Source: Corallium rubrum (taxonomy: Eukaryota; Cnidaria; Anthozoa; Scleralcyonacea; Coralliidae). Taken from it: a DNA stretch of 64,000 nucleotides. Location: the NCBI GenBank assembly GCA_964035015.1, contig OZ036014.1, forward strand, positions 5,175,495 through 5,239,494. Reading direction: 5' to 3'. Below, one piece after another: positions 1 through 11,186 of the stretch (position 1 is the stretch's first letter; every line of letters begins with the position of its first letter). The position numbers were made by a program, and so were the translations under genes. Below the pieces are notes generated by a model, which saw only the letters and a program-made list of their open reading frames with translations, was not told where the DNA came from and searched no databases.

Positions 1-445
1 AAGACATTGCGCTAGATTGTAAGACGTTGCGCTAGATTGTAAGACGTTGCGCTAGATTGTAAGACATTGCGCTACATTGTAAGACATTGCGCTACATTAT
101 AACCTATTGGATTCATCTAAGCCCGATATGGCAAAATGTTTAAGTCGAAAATTCAATATTGGGCGAGACCAAAGGTCGAGCCTAATATTAAAATTTGAGA
201 TTTAAATATTTTCCATATCGGGCGAAGATGAATCCAATTGGTGTTTTATTATATCGAACAAATAATCGTGCAATTGACAAGTAAATATACCTTGTGCACC
301 TGTCCAAAGGTTGCTGCCCAATATGCAGTTGTCCTACATCGTGAAATATTGGGCTGGCACGTGACGCTAATGTAGACATCTGATTGGACGATTATTTGTG
401 AGGGTATAATAATGTAAGACATTGCGCTACATTGTAAGACGTTAC
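1..445. repeat. 20-bp minisatellite interrupted by a palindromic element
   Basis: Units of about 20 bp (TAAGAC[A/G]TTGCGCTA..TTG) fill 1-97 and resume at 412-445. Between them, about 98-411, lies an inverted-repeat element: CCTATTGGATTCATC near 103 and GATGAATCCAATTGG near 227-241, and outer matching ends TTATAACC / GGTATAATAA. The element looks inserted into the minisatellite. Sequence 446-600 is the intron next to the Kazal exon, with nothing else recognised. Confidence 0.7.
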
Positions 446-600
446 TTCAGCTCCTTTGACTGTGCGCTATCCAAATTTTCATGGTATTCCGTCAGGACAC
501 TGAAGATTTCTAGTATTCTAGTGGATATTTTAATACCGCAAATTTCAAACCCTGAAATGCCCCAAGTTAAATTCGAGTAATGTTCGTAATATTAACTCAC

Positions 601-816
601 TACAATTTCCCTTTTTAACAACAGTGATGTTCTTCTGTGCGTTACAAATAGCTAATCGCAAATAACACTGGTTGGTGTAGTTCTTGCCGTCAGATCCACA
701 TACGGGGTTATATTCCTTCGTGCATGCGCTACCACAAACACATTTATAACCTGTATTTCCACTTTTCAAAACACATGTGGCTCCAAAGCCACAAGGTGCA
801 CTGCTGCATGCATCGG
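601..816 (-). CDS. Follistatin-type/Kazal domain exon 3
   Basis: Third, more divergent Kazal exon (CSSAPCGFGATC, CTKEYNPVCGSDGKNYTNQC). It begins with an extra Ala codon and ends in phase 1 at a GTGAGT donor, so the gene continues to the left of this window. Confidence 0.8.
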
Positions 817-859
817 CTAGAACGTTTAAAAAATGAAACTTAACTTCTTTCAAAAAAAC

Positions 860-1260
860 GTAGGTATCTCACCAAATTGATGTTGTAACACCATACAGAC
901 TTTTACATTGGTTAAAGAGATATTCACAAGTGTTGTAATAGGCAATAGGCATTTAATTTGATTTGGTTTGATTTACAGTCAAAATGGAAATACCTTCCCA
1001 CTTCTTCTTCTGTAGTTCGTTGCGTATTACTGTATTTCTGAGCGGAAGTGGAAAGGTTTTTCCATTTTGACGGTATTACCTTGGTCCTATTGCCTCACAA
1101 ATGCCCCATTTGGACATGACTACCATGATGTAGGTGTTGATTTTACGGAGGGAGGACAACCGGAGAACCCGGCGAAAAACCCTGGAAGCACAGGAGAGAT
1201 CAGCTACATTATCTCTACTCACATTAGTTCAAAGCTCAACAATGGGGTCATTCCATAGCC
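860..1260. repeat. Intronic segment duplicated at 2225-2570
   Basis: This intron sequence recurs with high identity at 2225-2570 as part of the tandem duplication of the Kazal-HYR pair. No coding potential is seen. Confidence 0.7.
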
Positions 1261-1308
1261 TCAAATGCCCCAAGTTAAATTCGAGTAATGTTCATAATAT
1301 TAACTTAC

Positions 1309-1518
1309 CACAATTTCCCTTTTTAGCAACAGTGATGTTCTTCTTTGCATTACAACTAGCTAATCGCAAATAACACTCGTTGGTGTAGTCCTTGCCGTCA
1401 GATCCACATACAGGGTTATTTACCGTCGGGCATGAACTACCACAAACACATTTATAGCTATTCACATTTTTCAAAACACATGTCGCTCCAAAACCACAGG
1501 GTGAACTACCGCATACAT
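1309..1518 (-). CDS. Follistatin-type/Kazal domain exon 2
   Basis: Tandem duplicate of 2987-3196: CGSSPCGFGATC then NPVCGSDGKDYTNECYL, KKGNC. One visible Gly/Val change. Phase 1 at both ends. Confidence 0.85.
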
Positions 1519-1614
1519 CTAAAACGTTTAAAAAATTAAAGTTAACTTCTTGCCAATTAAAAAGAATTTTACACAGAGATTTAATAAAGTTTTAAAATAT
1601 AATTTTAAAATTAA

Positions 1615-1620
1615 TTACTT

Positions 1621-1715
<95 letters not shown>
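1615..1715. repeat. (AATC)n microsatellite
   Basis: Pure tetranucleotide run in an intron; it recurs shorter at 3298-3362 in the duplicated unit. It is followed by 16-bp GAACGAACTTGCGAAC-type repeats (to about 1830; second copy 3400-3580), where the duplicates differ in copy number. Confidence 0.85.
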
Positions 1716-1888
1716 TGCTTGGTTCCTAGAAGCCAATCAAATGTGTAGCAGCTCAAAACGAACTTGCGAACTTCGGAACGAACTTGCGAACTTCGAAACG
1801 AACTTGCGAACTTCGGAACGAACTTGCGAAGATTTGGGTGAAAAGTGAGTTGCAAGTCACTCTTCAAATGAGCGATGTTTATACTTAC

Positions 1889-2128
1889 TAATAACTGCGA
1901 TCGTAAACGAGCAAGTTGCTGTGAGACCGGCAGCATCTCTAGCTATATAAGTAACGATTGTTACTCCAACAGGATACTTTGACTTTACGTTGTTCTTCTG
2001 CACCGTGTCTACCCCAACATTATCCGTTGCAGTCGGTTCTGTCCATGTGACAGTACCGTCATCTTTGCTATCCACATACTTGGTAATGTTCTGGGGACAG
2101 GTATTTCCAAATGTAGGAGGTTCCACAT
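1889..2128 (-). CDS. HYR domain exon 3
   Basis: Tandem duplicate of HYR exon 2: EPPTFGNTCPQNIT and WTEPTATDNVG. 240 bases, phase 1 at both ends. Confidence 0.85.
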
Positions 2129-2570
2129 CTATAAGAAATATTAATTTAACTTTTTTGAAAGTTTTCATGGCGATAATCTAATGTAGATTATTTTTGTGGA
2201 AACACCACGTCAGGCCGAAAGCTTTTCTCACCAAATTGATGTTGTAACACCATACAGACTTTTACATTATTTAAAGAGATATTCACAAGTGTTGTAATAG
2301 GCAATAGGCATTTAATTTGATTTGGTTTGATTTACAGTCAAAAGGGAAATACCTTCCCACTTCTTCTTCGGTAGTTCGTTGTGTGTTACTGTATTTCATG
2401 AGCGGAAGTGGAAAGGTTTTTCCATTTGGAAGGTAATACCTTGGTCCTATTGCCTCAAAAATGCCCCAATTGGACATGACTACCATGATGTAGGTGTTGA
2501 TTTTACGGAGGGAGGAAAACCGGAGAACCCGGCGAAAAACCCTCGAAGCACAAGAGAGATCAACTACATT

Positions 2571-2892
2571 AAAGTGCCGATATCATGCTTGGGGATTTTA
2601 CATATTTAGAATATTTGGAACCTTCTACGAAGTTTGTAATATATCTTCTTTCTACAATTTCATTTTCATGGACTTTTTTGCTGTTAAAGTTGACAGAAGC
2701 GACGTCAAAAGAGGAATTTGTCTATACAAAAATCGCTTTACAGATTCCTCCTTTGACATCACTTCCGTCAACTTTAACGGCAAAAAAATCCATGAAGATG
2801 AAATTTTAGAAAAGCAAGATATATTACAAATCTTCTCAGATGATTCCAAATATCCTAAATTTGTAAAATCACCAATCATGATATAGGCACTA
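2571..2892. mobile_element. Foldback/MITE insertion in an intron
   Basis: Arms of about 150 bp are inverted copies (left GTGCCGATATCATG, right CATGATATAGGCAC). The paralogous intron near 1209 lacks it and reads straight through ACATTA-CTCTACTCAC, giving a natural empty site. Non-coding. Confidence 0.8.
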
Positions 2893-2986
2893 ACTCTACT
2901 CACATTACAAGCTCGGCAACGGGGTCATTCCCAAGTTTCAAATGCCCCCAAGTTAAATTCGAGCGATGTTAGTAACATTAACTTAC

Positions 2987-3196
2987 CACAATTTCCCTTT
3001 TTAGCAACAGTGATGTTCTTCTTTGCATTACAACTAGCTAATCGCAAATAACACTCGTTGGTGTAGTCCTTGCCGTCAGATCCACATACAGGGTTATTTA
3101 CCGTCGGGCACGAACTACCACAAACACATTTATAGCTATTCCCATTTTTCAAAACACATGTCGCTCCAAAACCACAGGGTGAACTACCGCATACAT
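2987..3196 (-). CDS. Follistatin-type/Kazal domain exon 1
   Basis: 70 residues, phase 1 at both ends. An N-terminal short EGF-like follistatin part (CGSSPCGFGATC, YKCVCGSSC) leads into a Kazal core (NPVCGSDGKDYTNECYLRLASC, ending KKGNC). Kazal domains inhibit serine proteases or bind growth factors in the follistatin/agrin group. Confidence 0.85.
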
Positions 3197-3297
3197 CTAA
3201 AACGTTTAAAAAATTAAAGTAAACTTTTTGCCAATTAAAAAGAATTTTACACAGAGATTTAATAAAGTTTTAAAATATAATTTTAAAATTAATTACT

Positions 3298-3298
3298 T

Positions 3299-3361
<63 letters not shown>

Positions 3362-3362
3362 T
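3298..3362. repeat. (AATC)n microsatellite, second copy
   Basis: Same repeat as 1615-1715 in the duplicated Kazal-HYR unit, but shorter. Confidence 0.85.
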
Positions 3363-3631
3363 GCTTGGTTCCTAGAACCAATCAAATGTGTAGCAGCTCA
3401 AAACGAACTTGCGAACTTCGAAACAAACTTGCGAACTTTGGAACGAACTTGCGAACTTCGAAACGAACTTGCAAACTTCGAAACGAACTTGCAAACGTCA
3501 GAACGAACTTCGGAACGAACTTGTCAACTGGAATTTCGAAACGAACTTGCGAACTTCGGAACGAACTTGCGAAGACTTGGGTGAAAAGTGAGTTGCAAGT
3601 CACTGTACAAATGAGCGATGTTTATACTTAC

Positions 3632-3871
3632 TAATAACTGTGATCGTAAACGAGCAAGTTGCTGTGAGACCGGCAGCATCTCTAGCTATATAACTGACGC
3701 TTGTTACTCCAACAGGGTACTTTGACTTTATGTTCTTCTTCTGCACCGTGTCTACCCCAACATTATCCGTTGCAGTCGGTTCTGTCCATGTGACAATCCC
3801 GTCATCTTTGCTGTCCACATACTTGGTAATGTTCTGGGGACAGGTATTTCCAAATGTAGGAGGTTCCAGAT
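3632..3871 (-). CDS. HYR domain exon 2
   Basis: 80 residues: EPPTFGNTCPQNIT, the diagnostic WTEPTATDNVG motif, YPVGVT, then ARDAAGLTATCSFTITV. Phase 1 at both ends. Nearly identical to HYR exon 3 (1889-2128), showing a recent tandem duplication of the Kazal-HYR pair. Confidence 0.85.
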
Positions 3872-4850
3872 CTATAAGAAATATTAATTTAACTTTTTTG
3901 AAAGTTTTAATGGCGATAATGTAATATAGATTATGTTTGTGGAAACACCGCATCAGGCCGAAAGCTTAGCAAATAAATATTTTACGTGGTGTTTCCACAA
4001 AAATAATCTATATTATGACTTAACTTTCTTCTGTCCAAAATTGTCGTTTAAATAGTGCAGTTGAACCCCAGCTATTAACGGTCACAACTTTTAAGCGAAA
4101 ATCTCATTAACTCTTTCCTGTCTGAATTGGTCTTTAGTATTTTATTCTGGCTAACGCCAGACGATTTTCTACACCTCTGGGGAAGCCCTTGGACAGGAAT
4201 CAGTTATAAACTATCTCTCTAATTCTTTCCTGTCTGAATTGGTCTTTCTCTTCTGGGGACAGGAATGAACATGGTTAAGCAGTCGGACACCCCTCTTAAG
4301 TGGAAATGGACACCTATCATGGGTTTCAGTGAGCAAATTAACCTTTCTTAAGCGGACAAATCCATGTCAAAATTAACGTTTTCTTTAATAACAGTAATAA
4401 TCAACACTTGAGATCAACCGAGAGAGATCAACACTTTGAACTGTGAACCTGTTTAAGTCAGTTAGTGATGTGTTGATTGTTTTATAGAATTATAGTGAAA
4501 ACAAACTACGTACATAGAAACAAAAAGCTGGTCACCTCATGCGTACCTCTTGCTATGCAACCCATTTTAAGCAGACACTCTTCAGAGAGTGAGTGTAGTC
4601 TCATACTCAGTGGGACTGAGTGGAGACTCATTGAGTGTTGAGTTGCACTCATGGAGTGTGTGTGACTGGGAATGAGCTTTTAGAATACAGGCATTAATTA
4701 AACTAGTTTGGTCTAAGGAAACACACATGCCTCCCCCCCCCCCCCCACACACACACATGCTTGCTATGAGCAAAGTGCAATAGCCAAGCACCCATCAGCA
4801 CCCCAGTGACTCAAGTTAATCCCTGCTTTAACCGTCAATAAAAAACAAAC
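3872..4850. other. Intron between HYR exons 1 and 2
   Basis: No gene. It holds a split palindromic repeat with GTGGTGTTTCCAC (3935-4010, related to 2195-2215 and 63252-63337), a TTAACTCTTTCCTGTCTG-type small repeat (4105-4265) and poly-C/(AC)n at 4730-4757. Confidence 0.6.
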
Positions 4851-5105
4851 CTTTTATTGTAATGGAAAAACGACAAGTAGAGGTTCGGAAATCCTTGTCT
4901 TGTGTTTGGTATTCAATGTTAAAGACACCAACTCCAAGTTTCATTGGAGGCACAAAATGAGAAGGTTTCACAGTAACTGTAGTAGGATTTTTTTCATGAT
5001 CTAAAGCAGTTGGGACAATCCAGTTCACCAGTTGAGTAGCAACACCAGGATCTGTTCCATTGGTTATGTTGTGTGGACAGTGTGAGAAAACTGGATCAGA
5101 AGGCA
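4851..5105 (-). CDS. HYR (hyalin repeat) domain exon 1
   Basis: 85 residues, phase 1 at both ends: VPSDP.FSHCPHNIT at the start and STCRFSITI at the end, the two cysteines and closing strand of HYR domains (immunoglobulin-like adhesion/extracellular modules often next to sushi domains). More divergent than the two HYR exons downstream. The donor GTTTGT is weak. Confidence 0.75.
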
Positions 5106-5484
5106 CTGACAAGATAAAACAAAACAAATTCAGTACTCAGGTAATGTTACAGCTGGGTCCCCTTGGGCAATGGTAGTCTGGTAGTACAATTCAGTAAGCA
5201 GTATGGGGCTCACATCAAAATACGTATGGTTTGCCTTTGATCATGCGATGTGCGTTTATATGATAAAACCACATACATGTAAATACTGTATTCTAATTTG
5301 GCATTTCTTACAAAAGACTTTGCACTTTAAGTGCAGTTGACGTATAGCAGGTATTAAATAAACAACGAAAGATAAAGGTGAAGCAATAAAACGGTACACA
5401 GCAGCACCGTAGTTCTATGATACCTGCTCAGATTTAATTTAAAAATGTCAAAATGTAAAAATGTACAGTATGATCAGCACTACA

Positions 5485-6957
5485 GGGTTTGAAATTTTAC
5501 ATTTTCGGCAGTATCCAAGTGGATACCAAGGTTTCTGAATTTGGTATCCCTCCTTGAAATCTAGTATCCAATTTTTGAATACTAAACATCTCAACTTCCA
5601 ATATCTGAAATTAACTATAATAGTTTGTGACAGTACCTGCAGTTACGTTACGTTTTAAGACGTTACGCTAATTGTAAGATGTTACTCTACATTCTAAGAC
5701 ATCACGCTACATTCTAAGACGTTACGCTACATTCGAACATGCTCTGTATAAGACGTTACGCTACGTTATAGGATGTTACACTAGATTGGAAGACGTTACG
5801 TTACATTCTATAAAGATGTTACACTACAATATAAGACATTACATTACATTATAAGACAAGACGTTACATTATAAGACGTTACGTTACATTATAAGACGTT
5901 ACGTTACATTGTAAGACGTTACGTTACATTGTAAGACATTACGTTACATTATAAGACGTTACGTTACATTGTAAGACATTACGTTACATTATAAGACGTT
6001 ACGTTACATTATAAGACGTTACGTTACATTGTAAGACGTTACGTTACATTGTAAGACGTTACGTTACATTGTAAGACATTACGTTACATTCTAAGACGTT
6101 ACGTTACATTGTAAGACGTTACGTTACATTGTAAGACATTACGTTACATTGTAAGACATTACGTTACATTCTAAGACGTTACGTTACATTGTAAGACGTT
6201 ACGATACATTGTGAGATATTACGTTACATTATAAGACGTTACGTTACATTATAAGACGTTACGTTACATTGTAAGACGTTACGTTACATTGTAAGACATT
6301 ACGTTACATTGTAAGACGTTACGCTACATTGTAAGACGTTACGTTACATTATAAGACGTTACGTTACATTATAGGACGTTACGTTACATTCTAAGACGTC
6401 ACGTTACATTGTAAGACGTTACGTTACACTGTAAGACATTACGTTACATTGTAAGACATTACGTTACATTATAAGACGTTACGTTACATTCTAAGACGTT
6501 ACGTTACATTCTAAGACGTTACGTTACATTGTAAGACGTTACGTTACATTATAAGACGTTACGTTACATTATAAGACATTATGTTACATTGTAAGACGTT
6601 ACGTTACATTGTAAGACATTACGTTACATTATAAGACGTTACGTTACATTCTAAGACGTTGCGTTACATTCTAAGACGTTACGTTACATTGTAAGACGTT
6701 ACGTTATATTGTAAGACATTACGTTACATTATAAGACGCTACGTTACATTGTAAGACGTTACGTTACATTGTAAGACGTTACGTTACATTGTAAGACGTT
6801 ACGCTACATTGTAAGACGTTAGGTCAGATTCTGTGGTCGTGCGCGATCGAAATTTTTATTGTATCCCGTTGGATACTAAAATTAAGATTTCTAGGATCCA
6901 AAACGAAAATCTAGTATCCCGTCGATATTGGGATACCGCAAATCTCAAGTCCTGTTC
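5485..6957. repeat. TIR-bounded unit with a large 20-bp minisatellite
   Basis: About 60 copies of a 20-bp unit (ACGTTACATT.TAAGACGTT) occupy 5640-6827. The array is bracketed by inverted ends: CAGGGTTTGAAATTT at the left and AAATCTCAAGTCCTG at the right, each next to GGTATCC/GGATACC motifs. This suggests that the array grew inside a small terminal-inverted-repeat element. A flanking TCAGCA match on both sides may be a target duplication. A trimmed right end survives at 15181-15390. Confidence 0.65.
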
Positions 6958-6975
6958 AGCATGGCCAATACTTAC

Positions 6976-7096
6976 CAACACATTTTGGAATACTACCCCA
7001 ATACACATAAGGTAAACAAGTAAATAAAGCATGAGATCCTCCTTCTATTTTGTATCCTTTGTTACAAGTAACTGTACATTGTGAAGTGGTGGACAA
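6976..7096 (-). pseudogene. Broken sushi exon of module copy 2
   Basis: Aligned with the intact exon 15408-15596, this copy lacks 67 bp (the segment matching 15517-15583), so the frame is lost. The acceptor AG has also changed to AA at the aligned position. Using the next AG and the phase of the preceding exon, translation meets a stop within about a dozen codons. The 3' half still reads CNKGY and YWGSIPKC in another frame. The exon is probably skipped, because exons on both sides are phase 1. Confidence 0.75.
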
Positions 7097-7446
7097 CTTA
7101 AGAAGAGATTTATACTAAATGATAATTAATCCATTCCTCAGCCTTTAGAAGCTTGCCAAATACAATCCCAAGGTTTTATTTACTCTCTTTAATGAGTTAA
7201 CAATGAGTTCACAGTGAGTTAACAAGTGGTTGATTACCATAACCCACTCCTGCCTGAGCTGGCTAAAAACAAACCTTTTACAGTTTTACTGTCTAACACT
7301 GGATAAATTTACTCAGTCATCAAACTAGGGAAAGCCAAGTAGAGATCCTAGGTAGCAATAGGTTATAAAGCCAATCATGGTCATCAAAATGACATGATGC
7401 GTGCGAGCTGCTGATATTATGTTCATTGTGCTGGTGTTGCTCTTAC

Positions 7447-7575
7447 CCTCGCACTGTTGTTCGGTCTCATTATAAACTAGGTTGTTTCCACAATCGCATC
7501 GATAACCACCAGGTACTGCAAGACAAAGTTGCCCTGGTTTACAGCCTCCATTGTTCTTCTGACATGGATGAGTAG
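7447..7575 (-). CDS. Module copy 2, exon i: EGF-like domain
   Basis: Second copy of 16000-16128: HPCQKNNGGCKPGQLCL, YRCDCGN, six cysteines. Ends in phase 1, which would splice directly to the HYR exon at 5105 if the broken sushi exon is skipped. Confidence 0.8.
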
Positions 7576-7610
7576 CTATACAAGATAAAAAGAGAATATA
7601 GGTTGTATGT

Positions 7611-7770
7611 TTGCTTGCTTGCCTGCCTGCATGCCTGCCTGCATGCCTCCTTCCTTCCTTCCTTCCTTCCTTCCTTCCTTCCTTCCTTCCTTCCTTCCTT
7701 CCTTCCTTCCTTCCTTCCTTCCTTCCTTCCTTCCTTCCTTCCTTCCTCCCTTCCTTCCTTCCATGTATTT
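7611..7770. repeat. (TTCC)n microsatellite
   Basis: Short GCTT/GCCT start, then a long TTCC run, in the intron between the WAP and EGF exons. Partner tract at 16158-16530. Confidence 0.9.
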
Positions 7771-7819
7771 TTTCTACCCAAATTATGCAACCAGTGTAAT
7801 TACTAACTTACGTTCTTAC

Positions 7820-7942
7820 CTATAGATGCTATTTCTGTACATTTTGAGTCACAGCATTTTTCTGTTCCTGGACATGCTTCATCATTTATACAAGTATTAA
7901 GTGATCCTTTATGTTTGTACGGACATCTGCCACTTTTTACAA
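7820..7942 (-). CDS. Module copy 2, exon h: WAP-like domain
   Basis: Second copy of 16587-16709: KSGRCP and KCCDSKC, six cysteines, phase 1 at both ends. Confidence 0.75.
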
Positions 7943-8811
7943 CTGCGAAATAAAATAAAATATATTTAGTCTGGAACAGGGTAGGAGCTAGATGGTAGAG
8001 TTATACCATCTCTATTTTGATTGGAGAGTTTTAGGCAATTGGGACTGTCTTCAACGAGTTGGCATAGAAAGATGTTAAATATTGGGAGAACCAAAGGCTC
8101 AAAAAGACAAAAACTCGATAATTTGCGGTAAAGGAGCGTTTATAGAGCGATAAACTCATTTCAAATGACAACATAGTTATCCAGTTGTAAGAATAAAAAA
8201 AATTAGGGAAGAATTCCGGCAGAAAACCTCAGTAAAATAAGCTTCCTCACACTATTCGTTGAATCAATTCGTTAAATTAAGCCAATTAAAACGCAATTTA
8301 ACCAATCAAAGAGCTCAAAACACCCCACGTGACTCCTCCCCAGTCTTTTTTCTCAACCATAAATTCAGAGAAATTCAGAATTGAGACGAAGAAAGCTATT
8401 TTAATAAGAGGTAAGGTGATTTTTTTATTATATATCAAGCTATTAACTGAACCTTTCATTTCATTAATTCTGTATAATTCTATACATCTTTATTTTTCTA
8501 TTAAACTGTAATTTGAATTTATTGCTTGTCTTTGCACTTTGCCTAAATATGTTAGCAATCATAGGCGTAGCAGCCCAATTCAAGCGGGTTATTTTTGCCC
8601 GAAAATTTTGAAAATTTAAATACTCTAGGATGCCATTTCTGGCATTCTCGAGAAAGATCCTGGCACTCTGGTGAATTTATATATCATAATATATTGGTTT
8701 TATGGAAAGGTTTGGCAAATTTTGCCGTTCATGCCAGCCTAAACTAAAAGCCTCCATGGGTGACGGATTACAGCTAAGATGAATTTTCAACCTAGACTAT
8801 GGCCCACTTAC
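7943..8811. other. Intron, WAP to Cys-rich exon (copy 2); empty site for the gypsy element
   Basis: No gene. The sequence near 8469-8487 reads TATAATTC-TATACATC without interruption and is the undisturbed counterpart of the gypsy insertion site at 17279-33037. Confidence 0.8.
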
Positions 8812-9093
8812 CTTGCACACATTCTCGCACATTGTAACTTGCATAATACCCCAAAGCACATCCATAGAAGTACCGTTCCCTGACGGCGCACTCTTGCCAA
8901 TTTCGACAGGGACACCGCCATGTGTTTCCCACGATATTACGGCAATACAGACCACATGTTTGATTTACTCTTGAAGTTTTGTATCCTGACGGGCAGGGTG
9001 GTGCAGGGTCTATTGGTGGACATGTTCTGTCAAGTCTGCAAGTGAAGTTGCTTCCACTGTTTGGAAAGGAAAATGTGTAAATTTTTTTGTATT
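8812..9093 (-). CDS. Module copy 2, exon g: novel cysteine-rich domain
   Basis: Second copy of 33369-33650, with the same upstream acceptor and the same cysteine pattern (CPCRNWQEC, YGCALGYY). The donor is a strong GTAAGT. Confidence 0.7.
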
Positions 9094-9315
9094 CTAAAAT
9101 GGTAAAAAATATAATGTTAAGTGTTTAGGTATTAATTCCTACCTGAGCTCAGCCAAGAACACCTTTGGTGATTTTCAATCTCATACCCAGGGTCTTTACT
9201 CTGCTCATATTTTTCACCCACCCTTCACTTCTCAATCACACCTCGACTGGGAGGGAATGAGGTTGCCATGATAGTGCTTACTAGTTAAGTTATGCCTATT
9301 TAATTAGCTACTTAC

Positions 9316-9516
9316 GCTTTTTTGGGTTAACATTGTATGCATGAATATCCATTGGTTTGCCCAGTTTATTGGCTAGAAGAGTTATTTCAGCCCCAGTGTT
9401 AATTTGAGCTCGATAAATTGAATCTGATTGCCAATCAGTCCAGTAGATATAGTTGTGAAGCAAAGTTAAACCATATGGATGACTGACTTCGGTACTTTTT
9501 CTATACAATTGGCCCC
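9316..9516 (-). CDS. Module copy 2, exon f: YWTD beta-propeller 2, last part
   Basis: Second copy of 33873-34073: IYWTDW blade, phase 1 at both ends. Confidence 0.8.
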
Positions 9517-9617
9517 CTAGATAAATCAAACATAATTAAGTTAATATTGATCAACTAAAAGCTTCCATTAGCAATGTTGTTTCAACAAAAAACCAACAAA
9601 CAAAGGGAAAGAGTGAA

Positions 9618-10245
9618 GGAAGGAAGGAAGGAAGGAAGGAAGGAAGGAAGGAAGGAAGGAAGGAAGGAAGGAAGGAAGGAAGGAAGGAAGGCAGGCAGGC
9701 AGGCAGGCAGGCAGGCAAGCAGGCAAGGAGAGAGGGAAGGAGGGAGGGAGGGAGGAGGGAGGGAGGGAGGGAGGGAGGGAGGGAGGGAGGAAGGAAGGAA
9801 GGGAGGGAAGGAGGGAGGAAGGAAGGAAGGCAGGCAGGCAAGCAGGCAGGCAGGAAGGAAGGAAGGAAGGAAGGAAGGAAGGAAGGAAGGAAGGAAGGAA
9901 GGAAGGAAGGAAGGAAGGAAGGAAGGAAGGAAGGAAGGAAGGAAGGAAGGAAGGAAAAGAAGGAAGGAAGGAAGGAAGGAAGGAAAGAAGGAAGGAAGGA
10001 AGAAGGGAGGGAGGGTGGGAAGGAGAGAGAAGGGAGGGAGGGAGGGAGGAAGGAAGGAAGGAAGGAAGGAAGGAAGGAAGGAAGGAAGGAAGGAAGGAAG
10101 GAGAGACAAACAAACAAACAAACAAACAAACAAACAAACAAACAAACAAACAAACAAACAAACAAACAAACAAACAAACAAACAAACAAACAAACAAACA
10201 AACAAACAAACAAACAAACAAACAAACAAACAAACAAACAAACAA
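9618..10245. repeat. (GGAA)n, (GGCA)n, (GGGA)n and (CAAA)n tract
   Basis: Purine-rich tetranucleotide mosaic to 10104, then pure (CAAA)n to 10244, ending ten bases from the splice donor of the YWTD exon. Partner tract at 34174-34803 with different lengths. Confidence 0.95.
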
Positions 10246-10252
10246 TACTTAC

Positions 10253-10482
10253 GTAATATATACTTCTCATTTATAATCACATTACGCCGTCCAGTTTTCA
10301 ATTCAAGTATTTCGATGCTCTCTTCCCAAGCATCTGCCCAGTATAACTTGTCATGGACATGGTCAATTGTCAGTCCGTTGGGCCAGTGAATATCTGTGTT
10401 TATAAGCTCAGTTCTGTTACTACCATCCATGAATGCTCGTTCGATCTTTGCCGAGGTTCCCCAATCCGTCCAATACATATAG
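10253..10482 (-). CDS. Module copy 2, exon e: YWTD beta-propeller 2, middle
   Basis: Second copy of 34812-35041: MYWTDW and LYWADA blades. The donor abuts the (CAAA)n/(GGAA)n tract at 9618-10245. The long open frame running from this exon through the microsatellite is an artefact of repeat lengths. Confidence 0.8.
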
Positions 10483-10524
10483 CTGAAGGAAAAATAAATA
10501 TTTTGTCACTACAGTTGAATCTTT

Positions 10525-11150
10525 TTTAACGGACACCTCTCTTAGGCAGACATCTCTCAAGTGGACACCTCTTTTAAGCAGACACCTCTCTTAAGCAGAC
10601 ACCTCTCTGAAGCAGACACCTCTTTTAAACAGACACTTCTCTTAAGCAGACACCTCTTTTAAGCAGACATGCACCTCTCTTAAACAGACACCTCTCTTAA
10701 GCAGACACCTTTCTTAAGCAGACACCTCTCTTAAGCAGACACCTATCTTAAGCAGACACCTTTCTTAAGCAGACACCTCTCTTAAACAGGCACCTCTCTT
10801 AAACAGACACCTTTCTTAAGCAGACACCTTTCTTAAGCAGACACCTTTCTTAAGCAGACACTTCTCTTAAACACACACCTTTTAAGCAGACACCTCTCTT
10901 AAACAGACATCTCTCTTAAAGAGATACTGTACCTCTCTTAAACGGACATCTCTCTTAAACAGACACCTTTCTTAAGCAGACATCTCTCTTAAACAAACAC
11001 TTCTCTTAAACTGACATCTCTCTTAAGCAGGCACCTTTCTTAAGCAAATACCTCTCTTAAGCAGACATCTCTCTTAAACAGACACATTAGTTAAGCAGAC
11101 ACCTCTCTTAAGCAGACACATCTTTTAAGAAGACACCTCTCTTAAGCGAA
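10525..11150. repeat. Minisatellite of 17-18-bp units (CAGACACCTCTCTTAAG)
   Basis: About 35 imperfect copies fill the intron between two propeller exons. Repeated in the partner copy at 35085-35710. Confidence 0.9.
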
Positions 11151-11186
11151 GGACTTAAGGCTTCTGCGACTCGTGTAATAACCTAC

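Noticed and set aside
5640-6827. CRISPR-like regular array
   Set aside because: The 20-bp units are contiguous with no unique spacers, in animal DNA with introns. It is a minisatellite.
9551-10478. Long frames encoding LPSF, CLFV or KEGR repeats
   Set aside because: Translation of tetranucleotide microsatellites. Only the 230-bp YWTD exon at one end is real.
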